In this document: positions 1 to 5,841 of the stretch, in pieces | Layout of the letters: each line of letters starts with the position of its first letter | How positions within the stretch are numbered: the first letter of the stretch is position 1 | Assembly (NCBI GenBank): GCA_003557125.1 | Contig: PWPN01000056.1 | Span: forward strand, 1-6,910 | Length of the DNA: 6,910 nt | From: Phycisphaerae bacterium | Lineage (GTDB): Bacteria > Planctomycetota > Phycisphaerae > UBA1845 > PWPN01 | Direction of reading: 5' to 3' | Notes under the pieces: model-generated | Seen by the model: the letters and a program-made list of their open reading frames with translations, nothing else | What the model was told of the DNA's origin: nothing | Databases searched by the model: none | Program-made: the position numbers and the translations under genes

Positions 1-101
1 CAGGCGAGCAACCCGTCCACCTTGAAAGCGGCGATCTTCCCCCCGCCGATGACAAGGGCGTCCCGTCCGACAAGATTCAATCCCACAAAATAACCGGGCA
101 T
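1..101 (-). CDS. Siroheme synthase-type precorrin-2 dehydrogenase, N-terminal fragment cut by window edge
   Basis: Reading the minus strand from an ATG at 101-99 gives 33 codons with no stop, running off the window. The peptide begins MPGYFVGLNLVGRDALVIGG and continues GKIAAFKVDGLLA. This matches the opening of the NAD-dependent precorrin-2 dehydrogenase / sirohydrochlorin ferrochelatase family (CysG N-terminal domain, Met8p, SirC). In that family a short start of the type 'PxxxxLxGRxxLVVGGGxVAxxKxxxLL' forms the first beta strand and glycine-rich NAD loop; here the loop is residues 18-22, IGGGK. The family oxidises precorrin-2 to sirohydrochlorin on the route to siroheme or cobalamin. No Met lies upstream in frame within the gap. 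An AGAGG stretch 12 nt upstream is a weak, rather distant ribosome site. The gene follows trkH on the same strand by 66 bp. The N-terminal motif is clear, but only about 33 residues are visible, so fusion partners and the exact subfamily cannot be told. Confidence 0.72.
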   Translation of the reverse strand, partial: MPGYFVGLNLVGRDALVIGGGKIAAFKVDGLLA

Positions 102-128
102 GGAATAGCGGTACCTCTGTCCAGCCTG

Positions 129-150
129 ACGTGTACGCACGCGCGTGCGC
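129..150. repeat. 22-bp perfectly alternating purine-pyrimidine tract with a 14-bp palindrome
   Basis: Every base from 129 to 150 alternates purine/pyrimidine. Positions 136-149 (CGCACGCGCGTGCG) form a perfect palindrome. The tract lies in the 66-bp gap between the trkH stop and the start of the siroheme-synthase-type gene. Alternating CG/CA runs are the classic sequence type able to adopt left-handed Z-DNA under negative supercoiling. The palindrome could also form an RNA hairpin with almost no loop, but no T-run follows on either strand, so it does not look like an intrinsic terminator. Confidence 0.6.
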
Positions 151-167
151 CCATTCAACGATACATT

Positions 168-2216
168 TTACGGCTCATCCAGGGGGAGCGGCGGCAACTC
201 CTCGGGCATCGAATCAGGCGGTACCGGCTCTTTGGCCGGCGGGTCGCAAGGCGGCGGGCTTTGCGGATGGGGGACCCCCGCCGGCGTCGGTTCGTTGTAA
301 GGCCCGGCAGCCGTCGGCGTGACCACGACCGGGGTGCAGGGCACTTCCCGCACGTGGACACAGCGCAGCAGGATCGCCAATGGAATCACCCGGCCGGCCC
401 ACATCGCGAGAATGACAACGATACAGCCTTGCACGGAAAGTCGAGGGGTCAACCCCATTGAAAAACCGACATTGCACGATGCACTGACCGCCTCGAAGAG
501 ACAGGCGAAAGGCGTCCCCGCCTCTCGATACACCAGCAATAAGGCAGTGACAGCCGAGATGATCACGAGAGCCGCGACCGCAGCCATTGCGATCGCCAGC
601 ACCTGCCAGCGCGCCCCGCCGTTTACGCTACGATGCTGTGCCGGCGAGACGACGGACGAGAAACACAGGCTCGAGCCGACCAGCATCAACACGAGCAGTC
701 GCATGCCGCCGGCCGTCCCACCGAGATCCCCGCCGATGAGCATCAGCCCCATCAGGAGCAACCCGCTGGCCGGCGAGATGGAGTCCTCGTCGAGGCGCAC
801 CGTCTGGAAGCCTCCCGTTCGAGCGGCGACGCTCTGAAAAACGCTCGCCATCCACCGTGGGCTGCGATCGAGGCCCGCCAGCCTCTGATCATTCGCCTGC
901 CTTACAGGCTGCTCGTCGTCCTGGAGTTCGTCGGGCGATTGCTCTGCAGGATGCTCGGGCGCTTCGCTGAGAATGAGTCGGCCGGGGATGCGATCGCGCG
1001 GATAACGGAGTTGCATGTCGGGCGTCGTCTCGAACCAGTTCAGCAGACCGGCCCCGAGCAGAATGATCAACAGCGTGACGGGCACGACGCGACGCGTGTA
1101 GCGCGAGAGCCGTCCGGCCCTGCCTCGATTGACGATCCTCCGCAGAAGCTCATAGATGACGGGCCCGCCGATCGAGCCGAGCAGCATCAAAGGCCCGAGT
1201 ACCGCGTAGACGGCTGTATGCCCGCGGTAGTCGATGAAACTGTTGCGTGTCAGTGTCAGGCCGACGTTACCGAACGCACTGACGGCATGGAAGGTACTGG
1301 CCAGCCAGGGGTTTTGGGCGAGGACCGCATCCGGATCGGCAGCCTCATTCGCCAGAGGTCGCATCCCTGCGATCCCAACCAGTTGGAGAACGATCGCGAT
1401 GATGAGCACGCTGTAAATGACCCGCCGGAGCGTACGCGGCGCGATGTCGTCCTCAGGTCGGCATCCACCGGCCAGGTAGCGCAACCGCCATCCGACGGTC
1501 GTTCCCACGATCAGCATCGCCAGCAGGCCGATCTCCATGAGCACGATGATCAGAACGTGACCGATGGGGCTGAACTCATAGCCGATCTCGCGCACCGCCA
1601 GGCCCGTACCCGTCAATGCAGCAGCGGCTGTGAACGTGCAGTCGAGCCAGTGACTGGACAGCTCGTAGCGGCTCTGGCCCGGATAGGTTTCATCCCATCG
1701 GGCCGGGTATGGCCCCTCCCAGCAGAGCGGCAGCGCCAGCAGCGTTCCCCCCACGAGGATCGCCAGCAATCCCGCGATGGCCAACCGCCGTCCCAATCGG
1801 GCAGCGCCGATGGGGTACTCGTAGAGGGACACGCGGTCGATAAGGGCGCCACATGCCACCCACAATCCCAGGCCGACCATATAGAGGACAGCCACGTCGA
1901 GCAGGGCCGCCTCGTGCTCGGGGTCGATAACCCATGCGATCAGCCCGGCCCCGAGCAGCACATAGTCCAGCCACCATCGCCGTAACCGCTCCCCGGCCAA
2001 TCGCGGTGGAATCAGCAGGAGCAGTCGGCTCAGTACGAAAAGGGCCAGACTGGCCAGAAAGATCCAGCGGACCGCCTCGGCCGAGACCTCGGGCAGGCCT
2101 TCGATGCGATGGAACTGACCGTACCGGATCGCCAGTCCGGCCAGACCCACCAGTGCCGCCAGCAGCCAGAACCATCGGACCGAGAAGGGAAGTGAGGGCC
2201 TTTGAAACCGATTCAT
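168..2216 (-). CDS. trkH: TrkH/KtrB-family potassium uptake channel subunit with extended ends
   Basis: This 682-residue inner-membrane protein is a K+ translocating subunit of the TrkH/KtrB superfamily, which normally works with a cytoplasmic TrkA/KtrA regulator (none is in the window). All four pore-loop repeats are visible, each with its filter glycine: ALTGTGL (Gly205), AVSAFGNVGL (Gly319), SVAARTGGFQTV (Gly469) and AVSASCNVGFS (Gly584). Other family signatures are the loop after the third filter (GGDLGGTAGGMR, 495-506) and the terminal helix (MWAGRVIPL, 605-613). The core starts near residue 145. Before it are about four extra hydrophobic segments (roughly 14-33, 51-70, 82-97, 103-124). 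Residues 395-455 form an acidic, presumably external insertion before pore loop 3. The last 60 residues are Pro-rich (PTPAG, PQSPPP, PPLPLDEP). Bacterial TrkH/KtrB proteins are usually about 440-500 residues, so this is long. The start at 2216 is chosen because AAGGAG sits 7 nt upstream; a longer reading from 2348 would overlap hisI. It follows hisI by 88 bp. Confidence 0.93.
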   Translation of the reverse strand: MNRFQRPSLPFSVRWFWLLAALVGLAGLAIRYGQFHRIEGLPEVSAEAVRWIFLASLALFVLSRLLLLIPPRLAGERLRRWWLDYVLLGAGLIAWVIDPEHEAALLDVAVLYMVGLGLWVACGALIDRVSLYEYPIGAARLGRRLAIAGLLAILVGGTLLALPLCWEGPYPARWDETYPGQSRYELSSHWLDCTFTAAAALTGTGLAVREIGYEFSPIGHVLIIVLMEIGLLAMLIVGTTVGWRLRYLAGGCRPEDDIAPRTLRRVIYSVLIIAIVLQLVGIAGMRPLANEAADPDAVLAQNPWLASTFHAVSAFGNVGLTLTRNSFIDYRGHTAVYAVLGPLMLLGSIGGPVIYELLRRIVNRGRAGRLSRYTRRVVPVTLLIILLGAGLLNWFETTPDMQLRYPRDRIPGRLILSEAPEHPAEQSPDELQDDEQPVRQANDQRLAGLDRSPRWMASVFQSVAARTGGFQTVRLDEDSISPASGLLLMGLMLIGGDLGGTAGGMRLLVLMLVGSSLCFSSVVSPAQHRSVNGGARWQVLAIAMAAVAALVIISAVTALLLVYREAGTPFACLFEAVSASCNVGFSMGLTPRLSVQGCIVVILAMWAGRVIPLAILLRCVHVREVPCTPVVVTPTAAGPYNEPTPAGVPHPQSPPPCDPPAKEPVPPDSMPEELPPLPLDEP

Positions 2217-2223
2217 GGGTCGG

Positions 2224-2229
2224 CTCCTT
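2224..2229 (-). promoter_or_regulatory. Shine-Dalgarno site fixing the trkH start
   Basis: On the minus strand AAGGAG occurs 7 nt before the ATG at 2216-2214. It is among the strongest ribosome binding sites in the window and decides the start against in-frame upstream Met codons at 2348 and 2318, both of which would overlap the end of hisI. Confidence 0.8.
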
Positions 2230-2235
2230 GCGCGC

Positions 2236-2264
2236 CGGCCGACGGATCGCCTGCCCATCGGCCG
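2236..2264 (-). repeat. Inverted repeat in the hisI-trkH gap
   Basis: CGGCCGA (2236-2242) and TCGGCCG (2258-2264) form a perfect 7-bp stem around a 15-nt loop. In the minus-strand transcript it would end 6 nt before the trkH Shine-Dalgarno site. It could modulate trkH translation or protect an RNA end after hisI. There is no U-run, and a 7-bp stem of this GC content can arise by chance, so the function is unsupported. Confidence 0.35.
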
Positions 2265-2304
2265 CTCAGGGACGCATTGATACCGCCTTATCGCTTCTTT
2301 GCGG

Positions 2305-2697
2305 TCACTTGGGACCATAGACCTGATCGGGATCGAAGTCCCGTTCACGGCAGATTTTCCAGCCCGAGCCGTTGAAGTTCCGATAAAAGCAGCTTCGATA
2401 GCCCATGTGACAGGCCGCTCCGTGCTGCCTGACCTGGATGAGGATCGTGTCCATGTCGCAGTCGACGTAGAGGTTTTCGATCTCCTGCGTGTGGCCGCTG
2501 GATTCGCCCTTCATCCAGTATTTTTTACGGGAACGTGACCAGAAATGCGTCTTGCCGGTCCGGATCGAGTCGGCCAGGCTGTTCTTGTTCATGTAGGCCA
2601 TCATGAGCACTTCGCCCGTGGCGGCATCCTGAACGATCGCCGGGATCAGTCCGTCTCCATCGTATTTCAGTTCATCCAGCCACGCCGACGCACTCAT
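2305..2697 (-). CDS. hisI: Phosphoribosyl-AMP cyclohydrolase (histidine biosynthesis)
   Basis: This 130-residue cytoplasmic enzyme opens the purine ring of phosphoribosyl-AMP to give ProFAR, the third step of histidine synthesis. The family core is complete: [11 protein letters not shown] (31-41), the segment [20 protein letters not shown] (50-69), the metal-binding DCDMDT at 79-84 (Asp79, Asp81, Asp83), and the cysteines Cys80, Cys96 and Cys103, whose 16- and 7-residue spacings fit the zinc-site cysteines of the family. It is the monofunctional form: it stops after YGPK, with no HisE pyrophosphohydrolase domain. The start at 2697 is chosen because [10 protein letters not shown] leads straight into the family N-terminus and GGGAG lies 9 nt upstream. 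A Met at 2754 would add 19 residues unlike the family and would start inside a GC hairpin. No other his gene is in the window, so it is an isolated his gene between recG and trkH. Confidence 0.95.
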   Translation of the reverse strand: MSASAWLDELKYDGDGLIPAIVQDAATGEVLMMAYMNKNSLADSIRTGKTHFWSRSRKKYWMKGESSGHTQEIENLYVDCDMDTILIQVRQHGAACHMGYRSCFYRNFNGSGWKICRERDFDPDQVYGPK

Positions 2698-2725
2698 TTC
2701 GACTCTCTCCCGGAACGGTAAGCAT

Positions 2726-2767
2726 GCCCCCCACCGGGGGTGTGATGATGGCACCCCCCGCGGGGGC
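2726..2767 (-). repeat. GC-rich hairpin between recG and hisI
   Basis: The arms pair in two blocks: 2736-2742 with 2752-2758 (7 bp, GGGGGTG/CACCCCC) around a 9-nt loop, and 2726-2731 with 2762-2767 (6 bp, GCCCCC/GGGGGC), separated by a small internal loop. It fills half of the 84-bp gap. In the minus-strand transcript it begins 14 nt after the recG stop and ends 14 nt before the hisI Shine-Dalgarno site. No U-tract follows, so it is not a standard intrinsic terminator. It more likely stabilises or partly separates the recG and hisI segments of the message. Confidence 0.6.
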
Positions 2768-2781
2768 GAATGACAACTGTA

Positions 2782-5040
2782 TCACCCGACGTTGATGAAA
2801 GCTACCTTGTCGCGGAACCTTCTGCGAAGTTCGCTGCGCAGGCAACCGTGGTTCGGTTTGCTGAGATTAGGGTCCTCGGCGAGCAGCGCCGCCGCATCGT
2901 CGCGCGCCTGCATGAGCAGTTCCACGTCATCGACGAGACTGGCCACCCGCAGCTCCGGGTAGCCGTGCTGGCGCGTCCCGAGCAGTTCGCCCGGGCCTCG
3001 GATGCGCAGGTCCTCCTCGGCGATGCGGAACCCGTCGCTCGTCGCGCAAAGCACTTCGAGGCGCTGACGGGCGGTCTGGCCTCCCGAGTCGCTCATGAGC
3101 AGGCAGACGGAGGGCTTGCAGCCGCGACCGACACGACCGCGGAGCTGGTGCAGCGCGGACAGGCCGTAGCGTTCGGCATGCTCGATGACCATGACCGTCG
3201 CGTTGGGCACGTCGACGCCGACCTCGATGACCGTCGTGGCCACGAGCACGTCGAGCCGATGCGCGGTGAAATTATTCATGACCGCCTGCTTGTCGTTTTT
3301 CTTCATGCGGCCGTGCAGCAGCCCCACGCGTGCGCCGGGCAGCAGGTCGTGCCGCACGCGCTCGAGCTCGACGGTCGCTGCCTTGAGATCGAGACTGTCG
3401 GACTCCTCGACGAGCGGATAGACGATGTACGCCTGCTCGCCTGCGGCGATGCGCTGGCGCACGTGAAGCCATGCCTCGGCCTGGTCGCCTTCCCCCACGA
3501 GCCTGGTGAATATCGGCTGACGGCCCGGCGGCAACTCGTTGATCACCGAGACGTCGAGATCGCCGAATACCGTCATCGACAGCGTCCTCGGGATCGGTGT
3601 GGCTGTCATCACGAGATAGTGCGGCATCAGCCAGTCGCGCGAATCTCGGCCCCCGCCCGTTCCTCGGCCGCCCTGCGCCCGCGCCCCTTTCATCGTCGCG
3701 CGCTGTGCGACGCCGAACTTGTGCTGCTCGTCGACGATCACGAGTCCCAGGGACGCGAACCGGATGTTCTCTTCGAGCAGCGCCTGGGTGCCGACCACGA
3801 GGTCCATCCGCCCCGCCGCCACCTCGGTAAGGTAGCGGGCGCGATCCGCCCGCCCGGTCTTGCCCGTGATCAGGCAGCGTCGCACCCGGCTGCCGGCCAG
3901 GTACTTCTCGATGTTGTGAAAATGCTGCGTCGCAAGGACGGCCGTCGGCGCCAGAATCGCACACTGATGGCGATTGGCCACAGCCACGAGGGCGGCGTAG
4001 AGCGCCACGACCGTCTTGCCGCTACCCACGTCGCCCTGCAGCAGCCGGGCCATCGGCCTGCTCTGTTTCAGGTCGGCGACGATCGCATCCAGGGCACGGT
4101 CCTGGGCTTTCGTGAGCGGGAAGGGAAACCGCTTGCGGATGCGTTGGTCGATCAACGGGGTCGTGACGAGTTCCGGCGCACGCCCGTGCCGCTCTCCCCA
4201 CTGCCGCTGAAGCGCGATGGCAGACTGCATCAGGAAGAGTTCTTCGTAGGCCAAGCGCGCACGGGCAGCCGCCAGCTGCGTTTCGTCGGTCGGGCGATGC
4301 ATGCACGCGATCGCCTCGCGCCGGGGCAGCCATCCGCGCTCGCCCAGGACCGCAGGGGGCAACGGCTCCTCCACGGCCGGCAGTGCGTCGTCGAGGACTT
4401 CGCGCACCCATCGGCCGATCATCGCAGACGAGAGCTGTTCGCAGGCACGGTAGACGGGAACGAGCCGGGTCGTGTTCCACGTGGTCGGATCATCTCCACT
4501 GTCGAGCCATTCGACCGACGGATTGATCATCTGTGCCTCGTCGCGGTCGACGCCGACCTTGCCGTGCAGGCGAAGGATCTGGCCGGCCGCGAGACGATCC
4601 CGCAGGTAAGGCATGTTGAACCAGACGATGCGGGCACGGCCCGTCGAGTCCATGAGGTCGACCTGGAGCGACGAGTCGAGGCCGCGTTTGCGGATCGGCC
4701 GGAAACGCACGCGCTGCACCGCGCCGATGATCGTGGCCGGCACGTCGAGCATGAGGCTGTCGATCGTCTGCGGGCGATCCTGGAACTCGTAGCGGAACGG
4801 GTAATAGTGGATCAGATCGTACACGGTCTCGATGCCCAGGCCGGCCAACTGCGAAGCGCGGTACGGGCCTACGCCGCGCACATACTGCACGGGCTTGTCG
4901 AGACCTTCGGCGTACGCGCGCGGCGCAACCTTCACTGCCCGGCCCGCCTGCCTGGAAGATGGATGCCCTTCAGCCGGCATCCCTGGAAGCGGGCCCGTGC
5001 GCCCGGGCCGTCGTTCGATGTGTTCACCGGGTGGTACCAT
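2782..5040 (-). CDS. recG: ATP-dependent DNA helicase RecG
   Basis: This 752-residue superfamily 2 helicase reverses stalled replication forks and branch-migrates Holliday junctions. The wedge domain begins with YVRGVGPYRASQLAGLGI (53-70), the helix-hairpin-like start typical of RecG, followed by an OB-fold region (about 100-175). Motor motifs in order are: FPLTKAQ (307-313), Walker A GDVGSGKT (336-343), APTAVLATQH (364-373), Walker B box DEQH (437-440), MTATPIPRT (478-486), ATTVIEVGVDVP (601-612), and QLRGRVGRG (632-640). The RecG/Mfd-type TRG segment follows (DLRIRGPGELLGTRQHG, 677-693). A Gly/Arg-rich stretch of about 20 residues (451-470) lengthens the loop between motifs II and III. The start is uncertain: the ATG at 5040 lies 9 nt after the LysM gene stop and has no good ribosome site. 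A Met at 4980 and a GTG at 4935 are alternatives, equally poor in ribosome sites, and would remove residues not needed by the fold. The close spacing suggests translation coupled to the LysM gene. Confidence 0.96.
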   Translation of the reverse strand: MVPPGEHIERRPGRTGPLPGMPAEGHPSSRQAGRAVKVAPRAYAEGLDKPVQYVRGVGPYRASQLAGLGIETVYDLIHYYPFRYEFQDRPQTIDSLMLDVPATIIGAVQRVRFRPIRKRGLDSSLQVDLMDSTGRARIVWFNMPYLRDRLAAGQILRLHGKVGVDRDEAQMINPSVEWLDSGDDPTTWNTTRLVPVYRACEQLSSAMIGRWVREVLDDALPAVEEPLPPAVLGERGWLPRREAIACMHRPTDETQLAAARARLAYEELFLMQSAIALQRQWGERHGRAPELVTTPLIDQRIRKRFPFPLTKAQDRALDAIVADLKQSRPMARLLQGDVGSGKTVVALYAALVAVANRHQCAILAPTAVLATQHFHNIEKYLAGSRVRRCLITGKTGRADRARYLTEVAAGRMDLVVGTQALLEENIRFASLGLVIVDEQHKFGVAQRATMKGARAQGGRGTGGGRDSRDWLMPHYLVMTATPIPRTLSMTVFGDLDVSVINELPPGRQPIFTRLVGEGDQAEAWLHVRQRIAAGEQAYIVYPLVEESDSLDLKAATVELERVRHDLLPGARVGLLHGRMKKNDKQAVMNNFTAHRLDVLVATTVIEVGVDVPNATVMVIEHAERYGLSALHQLRGRVGRGCKPSVCLLMSDSGGQTARQRLEVLCATSDGFRIAEEDLRIRGPGELLGTRQHGYPELRVASLVDDVELLMQARDDAAALLAEDPNLSKPNHGCLRSELRRRFRDKVAFINVG

Positions 5041-5049
5041 CCCTGACCG

Positions 5050-5511
5050 TCACGGAATGACCAGCCGCATGCCGACCTCGAGCTTGTCGGGCCCTTCCGT
5101 GAGCGTCGTGCGGTTGGCCTCGTAAATGCGTCGCCAGTTGCGATGCGTGCCGTAATACTCGCGCGAAAGCTTATAGAGCGTATCGCCCGGCCGCACCACG
5201 TGGATCCGGTCGGTACGGCTGGGCTGACCTTCCGCATAGTGTTCGCTCGGCTGAGGGGCATGCGACGGTGTCGTTCGGGCGTCCCGGACGCCCGTATCGA
5301 CCGGCGGCGCGGGCTCCTCCGGCGAGGGGCGCTCGTCCGGAGCGTCGGGTTCTTCGGCAGGATCGGCAGCCGCCATCTCTTCCAATACCCCGAGGTCCCG
5401 CTCCTGTTCGGGCTCGGTGGCGACAGGCTCGGCCAACGGTTCATGGCAACCCATGCCGACCCAGGCCAGGGGGACCAGCAAAAACCACATCCATGCAGCG
5501 TGCTTGACCAT
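5050..5511 (-). CDS. LysM-domain envelope protein, probable lipoprotein
   Basis: This 153-residue exported protein has three parts. Residues 1-22 form a signal sequence: short basic start MVKH, a hydrophobic run from AAWMWFLLVPLAWVGMG, then Cys22. The cysteine suggests a lipoprotein, but Gly rather than Leu/Val/Ile at -3 makes the lipobox atypical. Residues 23-100 are an acidic, Pro-rich, probably disordered linker. Residues 103-153 are a single C-terminal LysM domain (HVVRPGDTLYKLSREYYGTH then WRRIYEANR and LEVGMRLVIP), a peptidoglycan/chitin-type glycan-binding module. There is no catalytic domain, so it likely anchors to or senses the cell wall; the specific role is unknown. The start at 5511 has GGGGAG 7 nt upstream; the open frame continues back to 5925, but that extension crosses the promoter and has no export signal at its start. 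It is the first gene of the minus-strand set. Confidence 0.88.
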   Translation of the reverse strand: MVKHAAWMWFLLVPLAWVGMGCHEPLAEPVATEPEQERDLGVLEEMAAADPAEEPDAPDERPSPEEPAPPVDTGVRDARTTPSHAPQPSEHYAEGQPSRTDRIHVVRPGDTLYKLSREYYGTHRNWRRIYEANRTTLTEGPDKLEVGMRLVIP

Positions 5512-5560
5512 TGACGTTCTCCCCTCGATGCACTCGGCTCTGATTTCCGGGCAGCCGCGA

Positions 5561-5582
5561 GGCCCCATCCCTGCGATGGGCC
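5561..5582 (-). other. Stem-loop in the 5' leader of the LysM-recG transcript
   Basis: CCCATC (5564-5569) and GATGGG (5575-5580) pair around a 5-nt loop, with two further G-C pairs possible past a one-base bulge. It lies in the leader of about 97 nt between the predicted transcription start near 5608 and the LysM start. It does not cover the Shine-Dalgarno site at 5519-5524. No known riboswitch fold is recognisable; it is a simple hairpin of uncertain role. Confidence 0.4.
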
Positions 5583-5614
5583 CGCCATTGACCCTGTCCC
5601 TCCGCACCTGCGCG

Positions 5615-5642
5615 ATCATACCCCCGACCCGACTCAAGTCAA
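5615..5642 (-). promoter_or_regulatory. Sigma70-like promoter for the LysM-recG-hisI-trkH gene set
   Basis: On the minus strand TTGACT (5642-5637; 5 of 6 matches to the -35 consensus) is followed by a 16-nt spacer and TATGAT (5620-5615; 5 of 6 matches to the -10 consensus). Transcription would start near 5608, about 97 nt before the LysM gene ATG. It is the best-matching promoter in the window and the only good one seen before the minus-strand genes. Confidence 0.7.
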
Positions 5643-5669
5643 CGATATCGCTGTGCCCCGCACGCGAGC

Positions 5670-5699
5670 CTGTCGAGACGGGCCTACGCACCGTATAAT
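5670..5699 (+). promoter_or_regulatory. Possible promoter facing the small ORF and radical SAM gene
   Basis: A perfect TATAAT occurs at 5694-5699. The candidate -35, CTGTCG at 5670-5675 with an 18-nt spacer, matches only 3 of 6 positions, and there is no extended -10 TG. Transcription would start near 5706, directly before the GAGGAG ribosome site of the small ORF. It is back-to-back with the minus-strand promoter; the two -35 ends are about 28 bp apart, so one regulator could affect both. Confidence 0.45.
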
Positions 5700-5718
5700 T
5701 TTCAATGAGGAGTTGCCC

Positions 5719-5805
5719 ATGAATCACGGAGGGTGCCCGAAGTCTGCACGGAAATGCCCACGAAAGCTCCGGAAAACCCTCGGCCGCCCCGTTGCGGGCA
5801 GGTGA
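5719..5805 (+). CDS. Possible 28-codon basic peptide ORF upstream of the radical SAM gene
   Basis: ATG at 5719 opens 28 codons ending in TGA at 5803-5805. The peptide starts MNHGGCPKSARKCPRKLRKT and ends LGRPVAGR. It holds nine Lys/Arg, two Cys (6 and 13) and no acidic residue. GAGGAG at 5707-5712 lies 6 nt before the ATG, and a TATAAT box is 20 nt upstream, so start signals are better than those of the radical SAM gene itself. It is in the same frame as that gene: after the TGA, 36 nt (12 sense codons) lead to its ATG. It could be a translated leader peptide, the remnant N-terminus of a longer radical SAM protein interrupted by a nonsense codon, or a chance ORF. I recognise no family and the short length gives little coding evidence. 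Confidence 0.35.
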   Translation: MNHGGCPKSARKCPRKLRKTLGRPVAGR

Positions 5806-5829
5806 TCGCAGGCGCCCCCGCGTACGAAC

Positions 5830-5835
5830 GATAAT
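5830..5835 (+). promoter_or_regulatory. -10-like box placed for a leaderless radical SAM transcript
   Basis: GATAAT lies exactly 6 nt before the ATG of the radical SAM gene, so transcription from it would start at or next to the A of the start codon. The gene has no Shine-Dalgarno match in the preceding 20 nt, which would suit a leaderless message. No -35 match is present at the usual distance, so the box may be fortuitous. Confidence 0.3.
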
Positions 5836-5841
5836 CGAGCA

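Noticed and set aside
136..149. Palindrome as an intrinsic terminator for trkH
   Set aside because: Perfect palindrome with no loop room and no T-run on either strand.
633..1985. A 450-codon open frame on the plus strand antisense to trkH
   Set aside because: Same codon-register antisense effect. The translation is low-complexity, rich in Arg, Gln, Asp and His, with no recognisable domain.
2217..2348. N-terminal extension of TrkH up to 2348
   Set aside because: It overlaps the end of hisI, adds Arg-rich residues unlike a membrane protein start, and ignores the AAGGAG at 2224-2229.
2770..5046. A 758-codon open frame on the plus strand covering all of recG
   Set aside because: It is codon-register antisense to recG. 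Stops there require TTA, CTA or TCA codons in recG, which a GC-rich gene avoids. The translation shows no family features, while recG has every helicase motif.
4932..5588. A 218-codon minus-strand frame overlapping the LysM gene and the recG start, with a GGAGG 10 nt upstream of its ATG
   Set aside because: It overlaps two well-supported genes in another frame, and the translation is Arg/Ser/Pro-rich with no domain. The LysM frame has a signal sequence and an intact LysM domain.
5803..5805. TGA before the radical SAM gene as a selenocysteine codon
   Set aside because: The conserved radical SAM domain begins well downstream, no SECIS-like stem-loop is evident right after the TGA, and no selenoprotein family match is recognisable. 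A plain stop is simpler.
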